Source of the DNA: Paracoccaceae bacterium
GTDB lineage: Bacteria > Pseudomonadota > Alphaproteobacteria > Rhodobacterales > Rhodobacteraceae
Reading direction: 5' to 3'
Length of the DNA stretch: 30,747 nt
Assembly (NCBI GenBank): GCA_021648225.1
Contig: JAKITE010000020.1
Span: 1 to 30,747, forward strand
Shown here: one piece after another, positions 7,950-15,209 of the stretch
Numbering within the stretch: position 1 is the stretch's first letter
Layout: each line of letters begins with the position of its first letter
Notes under the pieces: model-generated
The model's database searches: none
What the model was told of the DNA's origin: nothing
Seen by the model: only the letters and a program-made list of their open reading frames with translations
Program-made: the position numbers and the translations under genes

Positions 7950-9581
7950 TTAGGCTTCGGCCTCCTGATCTGTCTCGGCGTCTGTTTCGGCATCGGCTTC
8001 GGGTGCGTTTTGCGCGTCCAGCTCTTCCTGGGTTAACCAGCCGAGCATCACCCGTGCATTCATCACCAAGACCTGTGCTTCCTCCAGACCAACATCGAAT
8101 TTTTCCAGCAAACCGTCGTCTTTGACGCGCTTGCCGTCAATGGTGGTATAGCCGCCAGCCAATTCCCAATCCGCGCATTTGGCGAATTCTTCCAATGTCA
8201 GAATACCGTCTTCGGCCAAGGCGACAAACATTTGCGGGCTAAGGCCTTCATAATCAAACAGGCTTTGTTCAACACCCAGTTCGCGGGCTTTGGCAATGGA
8301 TGCAGCGTTCAACTCCTCCAGTGATTCCCGCGCACGGGCCTGAAGTTCTTCGGCGGTTTCGGGGTCAAACCCGTCAATGGCGGCCAATTCGTCAACCTCG
8401 ACAAAGGCTACTTCCTCAAGGGTGACAAAACCCTCGGAGACCAGCAATTGCGCGACCAATTCGTCAACATTCATCGAATCCATGAACACTTTGGTATTGG
8501 CGGTGAATTCTGCCTGACGGCGCTCGGATTCGTCTGCCTCGGTCATGATATCAATGTCAAAACCGGTAAGCTGGCTGGCCAGACGCACGTTTTGGCCACG
8601 ACGACCAATGGCAAGGCTTAGTTGCTCATCGGGCACCACAACCTCGATACGTTCGGCTTCTTCATCCAGAATAACCTTGGAAACCTCGGCAGGTTGCAAA
8701 GCATTCACAAGGAATGTTGGCGCATCATCATTCCACGGGATAATGTCGATTTTCTCGCCTTGCAATTCATTAACAACCGCCTGAACACGGCTGCCGCGCA
8801 TACCAACGCAGGCGCCAACAGGGTCGATTGAGCTGTCATGGCTGATCACGCCGATTTTGGCGCGCGAGCCGGGATCACGGGCCACGGCTTTGATTTCAAT
8901 AATACCGTCGTAAATTTCAGGCACTTCCATTTTGAACAATTCCGCCAGAAATTCCGGCGCGGTGCGGCTCAGGAAAATCTGCGGGCCGCGGACTTCTTCG
9001 CGCACATCGCGAATATAGGCCCGAACCCGGTCATTGGTGCGGAACGGTTCGCGGTTGATCAATTGATCACGGCGCAAAATCGCCTCGCCACGGCCCACAT
9101 CGACAATCACGTTGCCATATTCAACCCGTTTAACAACCCCGTTGATGATTTCACCAACGCGGTCTTTGAATTCTTCATATTGACGCGCGCGTTCGGCTTC
9201 ACGCACTTTTTGCATAATAACTTGCTTGGCCGATTGCGCGGCGATCCGGCCAAAATCCATTGGCGGCAAATCGTCAGTCAACACGGTGCCGATCTCGGCA
9301 TTCGGGTCAATTTCGCGGGCATCATCCAAGGTCAGCTCGGTAAAAGTATTTTCCAGCTCGTCATCATATACAACCGTGCGGCAACGGGTCATGGACAGCT
9401 CACCGGTTTTGCGATCAATGCTGGCGCGAATGTCATATTCGGCGCCATAACGGGATTTCGCAGCTTTGCCGAGGCTTTCTTCCATGGCCTCGATCACAAG
9501 GCCGGGGTCAATCATCTTTTCGCGCGCTACTGCATCAGCGATTTGCAACAATTCCAGACGGTTTGCACTGGTAATAGCCAT
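7950..9581 (-). CDS. nusA: Transcription termination/antitermination factor NusA
   Basis: A 543-residue protein that binds RNA polymerase and nascent RNA to control pausing, termination and antitermination. The order is an N-terminal polymerase-binding domain (residues 1-130), S1 domain (about 135-200), and two KH domains (about 230-345, including the GACVGMRGSRVQAVVNEL and LAIGRRGQNVRLAS loops). C-terminal helix-hairpin-helix repeats (about 365-515) and an acidic tail follow. The start ATG at 9581 has GAGGA upstream and lies 3 nt after the rimP stop, so the two genes are probably translationally coupled. NusA may act on the leader terminator upstream of rimP. Confidence 0.98.
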   Translation of the reverse strand: MAITSANRLELLQIADAVAREKMIDPGLVIEAMEESLGKAAKSRYGAEYDIRASIDRKTGELSMTRCRTVVYDDELENTFTELTLDDAREIDPNAEIGTVLTDDLPPMDFGRIAAQSAKQVIMQKVREAERARQYEEFKDRVGEIINGVVKRVEYGNVIVDVGRGEAILRRDQLINREPFRTNDRVRAYIRDVREEVRGPQIFLSRTAPEFLAELFKMEVPEIYDGIIEIKAVARDPGSRAKIGVISHDSSIDPVGACVGMRGSRVQAVVNELQGEKIDIIPWNDDAPTFLVNALQPAEVSKVILDEEAERIEVVVPDEQLSLAIGRRGQNVRLASQLTGFDIDIMTEADESERRQAEFTANTKVFMDSMNVDELVAQLLVSEGFVTLEEVAFVEVDELAAIDGFDPETAEELQARARESLEELNAASIAKARELGVEQSLFDYEGLSPQMFVALAEDGILTLEEFAKCADWELAGGYTTIDGKRVKDDGLLEKFDVGLEEAQVLVMNARVMLGWLTQEELDAQNAPEADAETDAETDQEAEA

Positions 9582-9584
9582 TTT

Positions 9585-10154
9585 TTATTCCTCTTCCTTG
9601 TCCGAGGTTTCAATCTCGTCAAAATCTTGTGTTTTCAAGGTGCCCGCATCCTTGCGCGCTTTTAGCATTTCTTTGATCAAATCATCGGTCAGCAGCAACT
9701 TGGCCTCGACCAGCCAGTCGAAATTCAGGCCAATCGTGCCTTCGGGGATTTCGATTAAAATCTCATTGCCTTCAACGCCGCGCAATTCGCCGGAAAACCG
9801 TTTGCGACCGTCAATCAATTCCGAGGTCAGCAATTTGGCTTGATAGCCGTTAAAGGTCTCGAAATCCTTGAGCCGAGTCAAAGGCCGGTCAATGCCGGGC
9901 GAGGACACCTCCAGCGCGTATTCATCGCCAATCGGGTCTTCGACATCCAGCACCGCTGATATGGCGGTAGAGATTTTGGCGCAATCATCCACCTCAATGC
10001 CGCCCTCGGGGCGTTCCGCCATAATTTGCAAGGTGGTGCGTTTGCCGGTCATCAGGCGCAGACGCACCAGTTCATAGCCCATACCCTCAATGGTCGGGGT
10101 GATAATATTGGCAAGCCGGCGATCAATGGCCGAAGTGGCGATCAGGTCAGACAT
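9585..10154 (-). CDS. rimP: Ribosome maturation factor RimP
   Basis: About 189 residues; a 30S assembly factor. It shows the family segments IEGMGYELVRLRL, DDCAKISTAISAVLDVEDPI and YALEVSSPGIDRPL. The SH3-like C-terminal domain follows, then an acidic tail. The ATG at 10154 is chosen because AAGGA lies 5 nt upstream; an upstream GTG at 10169 has no such site and overlaps the leader terminator. First gene of the rimP-nusA-ylxR-infB operon. Confidence 0.96.
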   Translation of the reverse strand: MSDLIATSAIDRRLANIITPTIEGMGYELVRLRLMTGKRTTLQIMAERPEGGIEVDDCAKISTAISAVLDVEDPIGDEYALEVSSPGIDRPLTRLKDFETFNGYQAKLLTSELIDGRKRFSGELRGVEGNEILIEIPEGTIGLNFDWLVEAKLLLTDDLIKEMLKARKDAGTLKTQDFDEIETSDKEEE

Positions 10155-10167
10155 GGTATCCTTAAGC

Positions 10168-10193
10168 ACAAAAAAACGGGCGCACGGCCCGTT
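10168..10193 (-). terminator. Leader terminator/attenuator before rimP
   Basis: On the minus strand AACGGGC (10193-10187) pairs with GCCCGTT (10181-10175) around a 5-nt loop and is followed by seven T. This is a textbook intrinsic terminator placed only about 15-20 nt before the rimP start codon. No gene lies upstream on this strand, so it probably acts on the operon's own leader transcript. Confidence 0.75.
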
Positions 10194-10244
10194 AAAACGT
10201 TCGGTGGAGGTTGGGGGTGGAAGCCAACTGCCGCTGTTGAGGTG

Positions 10245-10273
10245 GATATAGAGCGGGGGGAAGGGGAATGCAA
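10245..10273 (-). promoter_or_regulatory. Probable promoter of the rimP-nusA-infB operon
   Basis: On the minus strand TTGCAT (10273-10268), a 17-nt spacer and TATATC (10250-10245) form a housekeeping-type promoter. Transcription would start near 10238, giving a leader of about 85 nt that contains the terminator at 10168-10193. Confidence 0.6.
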
Positions 10274-10474
10274 GGGGGATTTATTGATTGTTAAGGAGCA
10301 CTCCCGCGCTGCGCTTGGGCCACGCCCTCGTGCTGCGCACATCGGGGGTCGCTGCGCTGGCTTTTGAGTATTTTTGAAAAGAAGAAGCAATTAGCGTTGG
10401 CAGTTAGAAATGAGCCTGAGTCATTAGGCTATTAGTAAAGATGTTCACTTTTTGGACCATACTATAATAGGAGA

Positions 10475-10515
10475 ATATAATAGGGCTTGCGCTATTATAT
10501 ATGCTCTATTATACT
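10475..10515 (+). promoter_or_regulatory. Palindrome-controlled promoter of the small gene
   Basis: A perfect inverted repeat ATATAATAG (10475-10483) / CTATTATAT (10492-10500) overlaps a promoter TTGCGC (10487-10492), 17 nt, TATACT (10510-10515). A looser outer symmetry GGAG...TATAATAG / CTATTATACTCC surrounds it. The layout suggests a repressor or autoregulator binding across the promoter. The stretch is much richer in A and T than the flanking housekeeping genes. Confidence 0.5.
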
Positions 10516-10544
10516 CCATCTAACCGATTCTCAAGGAGCACGCT

Positions 10545-10922
10545 ATGGACACTAGCCAATATTTGCAAACCCGTAAGGAAGAAATCCTTAAGGCCATTAG
10601 AGATCAGCAAGAAGAATTACGTGATATTGATACTGCCCTAAATGCTATAAATAGCAGTCATTCAAAAAGTGACAACAGACACAGCATGTTGCGACAGCCT
10701 AAAATTCGGGCACCAAAAGCTCTAACTATTGACGAAGCTGTTGTGGAGGCTGTTAATAATGGCCGTAAAAAACCAATGGTAATTTTTGACTTTGTTTCAA
10801 GTCAGTTAGGTATAAAGACAACAATTAATTCAGTTCGGACTAGGCTGACCAAATTGAAGAATGATGGAAAAATTGCCAAAAGTGTTGACGGTTGGGTTAT
10901 GCCGAATGAATCAAACGGTTAA
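10545..10922 (+). CDS. Small protein with coiled coil and winged-helix-like C-terminus
   Basis: A 125-residue protein of unknown family. Residues about 8-38 (KEEILKAIRDQQEELRDIDTALNAI) form a probable coiled coil. A basic linker (RQPKIRAPKA) follows. Residues about 60-122 (TIDEAVVEAV, IFDFVSSQLGIKTTINSVRTRLTKLKNDGKI, VDGWVMP) have the helix-turn-helix plus wing pattern of a winged-helix DNA-binding domain. AAGGAG lies about 7 nt before the ATG. The gene is AT-rich compared with its neighbours. It has a palindromic promoter and is followed at once by an array of hairpins, which suggests transferred DNA and possibly self-regulation. Function unknown; DNA binding is inferred. Confidence 0.75.
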   Translation: MDTSQYLQTRKEEILKAIRDQQEELRDIDTALNAINSSHSKSDNRHSMLRQPKIRAPKALTIDEAVVEAVNNGRKKPMVIFDFVSSQLGIKTTINSVRTRLTKLKNDGKIAKSVDGWVMPNESNG

Positions 10923-10936
10923 ACCCACAAAGAGAA

Positions 10937-11183
10937 TGAGCTGCCCTAGGGCAGCTCAGACACCGAGGAAATTGCAGTTTCCTCTAACCATAACGTCGTG
11001 CCGTCAGGCCGACGTTGAATTTCCTACGGTCCGTAGGCCAGACCCAGCACTGGAAGCTGCTGGGAGTTACTAGGAATCCAAATATGGAACCCAGAAAGTG
11101 AACCCAGATCACGGGATGACTAATTAGCTCCCGTGATGTGCAGCCCCGTTGGGGGACAAAAAGCGGCGGGCCATGGCCCGCCG
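10937..11183. ncRNA. Array of consecutive hairpins, candidate structured RNA
   Basis: Eight inverted repeats of unrelated sequence follow one another with short gaps. Arms: 10937-10946/10949-10958 (perfect 10 bp), 10965-10971/10978-10984 (7 bp), 10992-10998/11010-11016 (7 bp plus an inner GCC/GGC), 11023-11029/11031-11037 (7 bp), 11043-11049/11058-11064 (7 bp), 11108-11116/11129-11137 (9 bp), CCCC/GGGG at about 11144-11154, and the perfect palindrome CGGCGGGCCATGGCCCGCCG at 11164-11183. The last has T5 on its minus-strand side and could terminate transcription. No coding frame explains the region. Strand, ends and function are unknown; a processed RNA, a leader or trailer of the small gene, or a DNA-level element are all possible. 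Confidence 0.55.
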
Positions 11184-11195
11184 TTTCCAATTGCG

Positions 11196-11224
11196 AATTT
11201 ACCTTACAATCGATTGTAAGTCAA
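11196..11224 (-). promoter_or_regulatory. Minus-strand promoter with an 18-bp palindrome as spacer
   Basis: The perfect palindrome CTTACAATCGATTGTAAG (11203-11220) lies between TTGACT (11224-11219, minus) and TAAATT (11201-11196, minus), with a 17-nt spacer. A bound dimer would block the promoter. A transcript would start near 11189 and enter the hairpin array from its terminator-like end. Promoter elements are seen; use is inferred. Confidence 0.45.
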
Positions 11225-11257
11225 CAAAAATACGAGAGATATCAGGAGGCTAATAAT

Positions 11258-11296
11258 TTGCATGCTACTGAAAATGAAACAATTTCAAATGCTTAA
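11258..11296 (+). CDS. Possible very short ORF with strong Shine-Dalgarno
   Basis: AGGAGG at 11244-11249 is the strongest ribosome site in this stretch. TTG at 11258 (8 nt away) opens 12 codons, MHATENETISNA then TAA. ATG at 11262 (12 nt away, another frame) opens 18 codons ending at 11318. Either could be a leader peptide, or the site may be left from a lost gene. Nothing else supports translation. Confidence 0.25.
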   Translation: MHATENETISNA

Positions 11297-11319
11297 GCGT
11301 TCGAATGACATTGAGTAGC

Positions 11320-11496
11320 TTAAAAATCCGACACAATCCCCTTTTTCTCCCAATCGCCAAATCGTACCGGTTCCGGCCTGTCTCGGCCTCCCAGCTCCGT
11401 TGGCATGTCGCTCACCTTCGCCTTCAAACGCCGCTCGGCGGCCTCCTGCAACGCTCGTTCAGAGCTGGCTTTTTGGCTATCAGAATTATCGCTTAT
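11320..11496 (-). CDS. DUF1674 protein (SDHAF4-like), unusual start
   Basis: The C-terminus ELGGRDRPEPVRFGDWEKKGIVSDF is the DUF1674 signature, related to mitochondrial SDHAF4, an assembly factor for the flavoprotein subunit of succinate dehydrogenase. Family members usually begin near M-S-D. Here the matching position reads ATA AGC GAT (I-S-D) at 11496, with AAAGGTG about 6 nt upstream, giving 58 residues. No ATG, GTG or TTG lies at this point. The frame stays open upstream to a GTG at 11634 (104 residues), but that start lacks a ribosome site and the extra residues are not family-like. Either ATA is used as a rare start or the start codon is mutated. Confidence 0.65.
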   Translation of the reverse strand: MSDNSDSQKASSERALQEAAERRLKAKVSDMPTELGGRDRPEPVRFGDWEKKGIVSDF

Positions 11497-11634
11497 TAAA
11501 GCACCTTTAAGAAATCCCTTTGCAGGGCAGTGAGATTCGGTTAGGTGACCCATTTTAGCCAACCCAGACAGGAAATCCGCAATAAACGCAGTAACAGCGC
11601 GTGGCTTTGCATCTGATCTAACAGGTTTGACCAC

Positions 11635-11800
11635 CGAGGCGAAGCCGAGGCATGGCCCAACTGATTTTAGTCAATTTGGCACAAATTGGCTGATAAACAG
11701 GCGGGAGGGTTCCTGTTTTGTGTGGCATTGATAATTTGGTAATGACTAACGGGTTCAAAACGGCTACCAAAATCGGGAATATGAAATCAAAGGATCAAAA
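11635..11800. other. Intergenic region with two hairpins, no gene seen
   Basis: Contains CAATTTG/CAAATTG arms (11672-11678/11682-11688) and AAACAGG/CCTGTTT arms (11695-11701/11712-11718), the second followed by a short T run. These could be regulatory or a weak terminator. AAAGGA near 11790 serves the downstream methyltransferase. Confidence 0.4.
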
Positions 11801-11802
11801 CA

Positions 11803-12765
11803 TTGTCAGGAAAAGAATTTAGCTGCGTATTATGCAATTCCGGCACAGTCGGGGTGACAACCAGTGATTTTGTCAAAGGTGACAAAAGCGGCACCTTGGC
11901 GGTTGTTGAATGCGGGACTTGCGGCCATTGCCAGTTAAATCCACCGTTTTACAGCTCTGATTTCTACGAAAAAGACGGGCAGGTCAATAATGTCATTGAA
12001 AATTACGGCACAGCCTTTGAAACGATTGTTAACCATAGCTGGGTCGAGGCGCGGCGCCGTTTTGACAGGTTTGCGGATCAAGGCATAGATTTACCCGCAG
12101 GCGAAACATCCGGCTTTACGGCGATTGATGTTGGCGGCGGTTATGGGTTTTTCGGCAATATTTTGGCAAACAAACTGCCAAACGCAGAGGTTCTGGTGCT
12201 TGACCCCAGCAAATCAAGAATTGAAAAGGGCCGCGAATTGATGGCTGATTTGCCCGCTGTGGCAAATCTGGATTTGGCGGCCGATTTTCTGGATGATGCT
12301 TATGCAGAACAACATCGGGCACAGTTTGATCTGGTGACAATGTGGCATGTGCTGGAGCATCTGGATGATCCGGTCGGATTGCTTCGAAATGCGTTCAAAT
12401 TGTTGCGCAAAGGCGGCACTTTATGTGTCGAGGTTCCAAACCGGAATGATGAACTAATGGCGCTTTCCCCCGCATTTCGGGACCGCTGGTTTATGGTTGA
12501 ACATATCTCCTATTTTACGCCGGCATTGCTGGAGAAAACCGCATGGATGGCCGCGCCGGATGCGTCGATCAAGGTAACGGGGTATCAACGCTACGGGATA
12601 TTCAACTATTTCCACTGGGTGCATTTTAATAAACCCCAAGGCGAAAACCCCGACCTGTTTGAAGGCAAAGACCGGCTATGGATCGAAACCACATGGCGCG
12701 CCGCGCGGGAGGCCGCCTGCACCAGCGATGCCCTGTTTATGACGGTTAAGAAGCTGGCGGATTAA
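11803..12765 (+). CDS. Class I SAM-dependent methyltransferase with N-terminal zinc ribbon
   Basis: A 320-residue protein. Residues about 5-50 hold two Cys pairs (CVLC near residue 8 and CGTCGHC near residue 40) typical of a small zinc ribbon. The Methyltransf_23-type fold follows: motif I AIDVGGGYGFFG near residue 106, then VLDPS, and the post-catalytic motif LVTMWHVLEHLDDP with LLRKGGTLCVEVPN near residue 180. Such proteins often act in polysaccharide or lipid modification, but the substrate cannot be read here. The start is TTG at 11803 with AAAGGA about 8 nt upstream; the nearby ATG at 11781 is out of frame. Downstream is the DUF3995 gene with its own regulatory palindromes. Confidence 0.85.
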   Translation: MSGKEFSCVLCNSGTVGVTTSDFVKGDKSGTLAVVECGTCGHCQLNPPFYSSDFYEKDGQVNNVIENYGTAFETIVNHSWVEARRRFDRFADQGIDLPAGETSGFTAIDVGGGYGFFGNILANKLPNAEVLVLDPSKSRIEKGRELMADLPAVANLDLAADFLDDAYAEQHRAQFDLVTMWHVLEHLDDPVGLLRNAFKLLRKGGTLCVEVPNRNDELMALSPAFRDRWFMVEHISYFTPALLEKTAWMAAPDASIKVTGYQRYGIFNYFHWVHFNKPQGENPDLFEGKDRLWIETTWRAAREAACTSDALFMTVKKLAD

Positions 12766-12795
12766 GCCTGATTTTGCGACCTGCTTTGCTAAACC

Positions 12796-12850
12796 ATACG
12801 CTAGCGTATTGACAACACCCCATCCAGACTGCAAACATACGCTAACGTAT
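12796..12850. promoter_or_regulatory. Paired ATACGCTAGCGTAT palindromes before the DUF3995 gene
   Basis: A perfect 14-bp palindrome ATACGCTAGCGTAT (12796-12809) and a near-identical ATACGCTAACGTAT (12837-12850, one base changed) lie 41 bp apart, about four helical turns. A TTGACA (-35-like) overlaps the first. This resembles a two-site operator for a TetR-type repressor. No such regulator gene is in the window. Confidence 0.6.
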
Positions 12851-12864
12851 GGATGGAGGATAAG

Positions 12865-13293
12865 ATGATTGCATGGGTGATTTTTGCAGTGTTACAGGCC
12901 ATTGCTGCCATTCATATTCTGTGGGCATTTGGCGTTTACTGGCCAGCGCGCAGCGGCAAAGAATTGTCAGCCATGGTTGCCGGGGTTCAAAACCCCGATA
13001 CCATGCCACCAACCGTATTGACGGTGTTTGTTGCCGGTTGCTTTTCGGCCATGGGCGTCGCCGCGTTATGGGCGGCTGGGGTGATTGACTTGCCATGGCT
13101 TGCTGCCATTCAGGGTAAGCTCGCGTTATTGTTGGCCGCAATTTTTATCGGGCGCGGGGTGTTGACCTATATGCCCTTTGGCCCGCTTGCCAAAGCATGC
13201 GAGCCGTTCCGAACGCTTGATCGACGGGCATTTGCACCGCTTAGCATTTTTCTTGGATTAGGATTTTTATGGCTGGCTTTAACGTCCGGCTAA
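12865..13293 (+). CDS. DUF3995 family small membrane protein
   Basis: About 142 residues with four hydrophobic segments (about 1-20, 50-75, 85-105, 120-140) and the family pattern IHILWAFGVYWPA near residue 18 and YMPFGPLAKACEPFRTLDR near residue 103. An inner-membrane protein of unknown function. ATG 12865 is preferred over ATG 12853 because GGAGGA lies directly upstream. The second operator-like palindrome sits 15 nt before the start. Its stop overlaps the convergent ugpC stop. Confidence 0.85.
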   Translation: MIAWVIFAVLQAIAAIHILWAFGVYWPARSGKELSAMVAGVQNPDTMPPTVLTVFVAGCFSAMGVAALWAAGVIDLPWLAAIQGKLALLLAAIFIGRGVLTYMPFGPLAKACEPFRTLDRRAFAPLSIFLGLGFLWLALTSG

Positions 13294-14351
13294 ATCCGCT
13301 TTCCAGTTGCCCCGTCAAACAGGTGATGCTGATCTGCCGGAAAACCAATATCCAGCTGTTCGCCCTCGGATAATTTGCGGATACCTTCTAACCTGATCAC
13401 CATTTGCGTGCCCGCACTCAGCGACCCGTAAACCAGTGTATCCGCGCCCAACAGTTCAGAAATCGCAACCGTGAACGGCAATGAGGTTTCGGTTTTGCCA
13501 ATTTTGATATGCTCGGGACGAATGCCAAAGGTTACTGATTGCCCGGGCACCTGAACCTGCGACAACGCAACCTTGCTACCGCCCGCCAGTTCGGCACCGG
13601 TGCCATCAGCGCTGATGGTTGCAGGCATCAGGTTCATGGACGGAGAGCCGATAAAACCGGCAACAAACACGGTTTCGGGCCGCTCGTAAATTTCAATCGG
13701 AGTGCCAAGCTGTTCAACATAGCCCGCATTCAATACCGCCAGCCGGTGGCCAAGGGTCATGGCCTCGACCTGATCATGGGTTACATAAACCGAGGTAATC
13801 CCCAGATTTTCTTGTAAGCGTTTAATCTCGAGCCGCATTTGCACCCGCAATTTGGCATCAAGGTTGGAAAGCGGTTCGTCAAACAGAAACACGCTGGGCT
13901 GGCGCACAATGGCGCGGCCCATGGCGACCCGCTGGCGTTGCCCGCCCGACAAGGCGCGGGGCTGGCGGTCCAGATATTCTTCGATCTCCAGCAATTTGGC
14001 GGTGTCACGCACCCGGCGATCAATTTCATCCGCAGGAATTTTTTTGATTTTTAGCCCGTAGGCCATGTTTTTATAAACCGACATATGTGGATAAAGCGCG
14101 TAGTTCTGGAACACCATGGCAATGTCGCGCTCGGCCGGTTCCAGCTTGTTGACCACACGATCACCAATGGAAATATCGCCCGATGTAATGCTTTCCAACC
14201 CGGCGATCATGCGCAGCAAGGTGGATTTGCCGCAGCCCGACGGGCCGACAATCACCACAAATTCGCCATCATTTATTTCCCAGTCAATCCCGTGAATGAC
14301 ATCAACCTTGCCATAGGATTTTTTCACATTTTCAAGGGTAATTCTAGCCAT
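13290..14351 (-). CDS. ugpC: sn-glycerol-3-phosphate ABC transporter ATP-binding protein
   Basis: About 353 residues; the ATPase subunit of the UgpBAEC importer on the cytoplasmic face. Walker A GPSGCGKST near residue 36, Q-loop FQNYALYPHM, signature LSGGQRQRVAMGRA near residue 133, Walker B VFLFDEPLSNLDA and switch VTHDQ are all present. A C-terminal TOBE-type regulatory domain includes GIRPEHI. ATG 14351 is preferred, with AGGA upstream. Last gene of ugpBAEC, 9 nt after ugpE. UgpC and MalK-like ATPases are hard to tell apart by sequence; the neighbouring permeases and binding protein support UgpC. Confidence 0.92.
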   Translation of the reverse strand: MARITLENVKKSYGKVDVIHGIDWEINDGEFVVIVGPSGCGKSTLLRMIAGLESITSGDISIGDRVVNKLEPAERDIAMVFQNYALYPHMSVYKNMAYGLKIKKIPADEIDRRVRDTAKLLEIEEYLDRQPRALSGGQRQRVAMGRAIVRQPSVFLFDEPLSNLDAKLRVQMRLEIKRLQENLGITSVYVTHDQVEAMTLGHRLAVLNAGYVEQLGTPIEIYERPETVFVAGFIGSPSMNLMPATISADGTGAELAGGSKVALSQVQVPGQSVTFGIRPEHIKIGKTETSLPFTVAISELLGADTLVYGSLSAGTQMVIRLEGIRKLSEGEQLDIGFPADQHHLFDGATGKRI

Positions 14352-14360
14352 ATCCAAATC

Positions 14361-15209
14361 CTATTTCTCGGTTTCCGTCAAACCCTTGACGAACATTTTC
14401 TGCATCGACAGCACCACCACAATCGGCGGCAACATGGCCAAAAGCGCGGTCATCATAATCAGGTGCCAATCGGGGGCTTGTTCAGCAGCCTCGAGCATTT
14501 GTTTGATGCCCATCACCACGGTAAAATATCCGGTTTCGGTGGTGATCAATAGCGGCCATAAATACTGGTTCCAGCCATAAATAAACATAATCACAAACAG
14601 CGCGGCAATATTGGTGCGCGACAGCGGGATCAGAATATCCCAGAAAAACCGCATTGGTCCGGCGCCGTCAACCCGCGCGGCCTCCAGCATTTCATCGGGG
14701 ATGGTTAGAAAAACCTGCCGGAACATAAACGTGGCTGTGGCCGATGCAATCAGCGGAATGGTCATGCCCCAATAGGAATTCAACATGCCCAAATCGGCGA
14801 CGACCTTGAAGGTCGGGAAAATCCGAACCTCCACCGGCAGCATCAGGGTGATAAAAATCATCCAGAAAAACCCCATGCGAAACGGAAACCGGAAATAAAC
14901 GATCGCAAAGGCCGATAGCAACGAAATGGTGATTTTGCCTACGGCAATCATCATCGCCATCAACAGGCTGTTGGACATCATCAACCAGACCGGCGTGGCG
15001 TTTTCACCGCCGACCCCGTCCAGCATTACGGTTTTCAGATTGACAAAAAACTGGTCCCCGGGCCAAAGCGGCAATGGCACCTGGGTCATGCGCGCGGCCT
15101 CGTGGGTGGCGGCAACAAAGGTGATCCAGATTGGAAAGGCAACCAGAAGCACCCCAAGCACCAGAACGGCATGGGCCAGAAATGTCACAAAAGGGCGATT
15201 TTCAATCAT
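14361..15209 (-). CDS. ugpE: sn-glycerol-3-phosphate ABC transporter permease UgpE
   Basis: A 282-residue, six-helix inner-membrane permease of the MalG/UgpE type. The EAA loop reads EAARVDGAGPMRFFWDILIPLSRTN near residue 180 and contacts UgpC. The N-terminal helix is followed by a periplasmic section with PLPLWPGDQF. Its start overlaps the ugpA stop by one base. Pairs with UgpA to form the pore for glycerol-3-phosphate and related phosphodiesters. Confidence 0.93.
   Translation of the reverse strand: MIENRPFVTFLAHAVLVLGVLLVAFPIWITFVAATHEAARMTQVPLPLWPGDQFFVNLKTVMLDGVGGENATPVWLMMSNSLLMAMMIAVGKITISLLSAFAIVYFRFPFRMGFFWMIFITLMLPVEVRIFPTFKVVADLGMLNSYWGMTIPLIASATATFMFRQVFLTIPDEMLEAARVDGAGPMRFFWDILIPLSRTNIAALFVIMFIYGWNQYLWPLLITTETGYFTVVMGIKQMLEAAEQAPDWHLIMMTALLAMLPPIVVVLSMQKMFVKGLTETEK

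Noticed and set aside
8838..9665. A 275-codon plus-strand frame opposite nusA
   Set aside because: Antisense to S1/KH-domain coding sequence; Phe/His/Asn-rich translation is typical of a shadow frame.
10937..11183. CRISPR array or tandem repeat interpretation of the hairpin run
   Set aside because: The palindromes differ in sequence and spacing; no repeated unit exists and no cas genes are present.
11497..11634. N-terminal extension of the DUF1674 frame from GTG 11634
   Set aside because: No ribosome site precedes it and the added residues do not look like the family; kept only as an alternative start.
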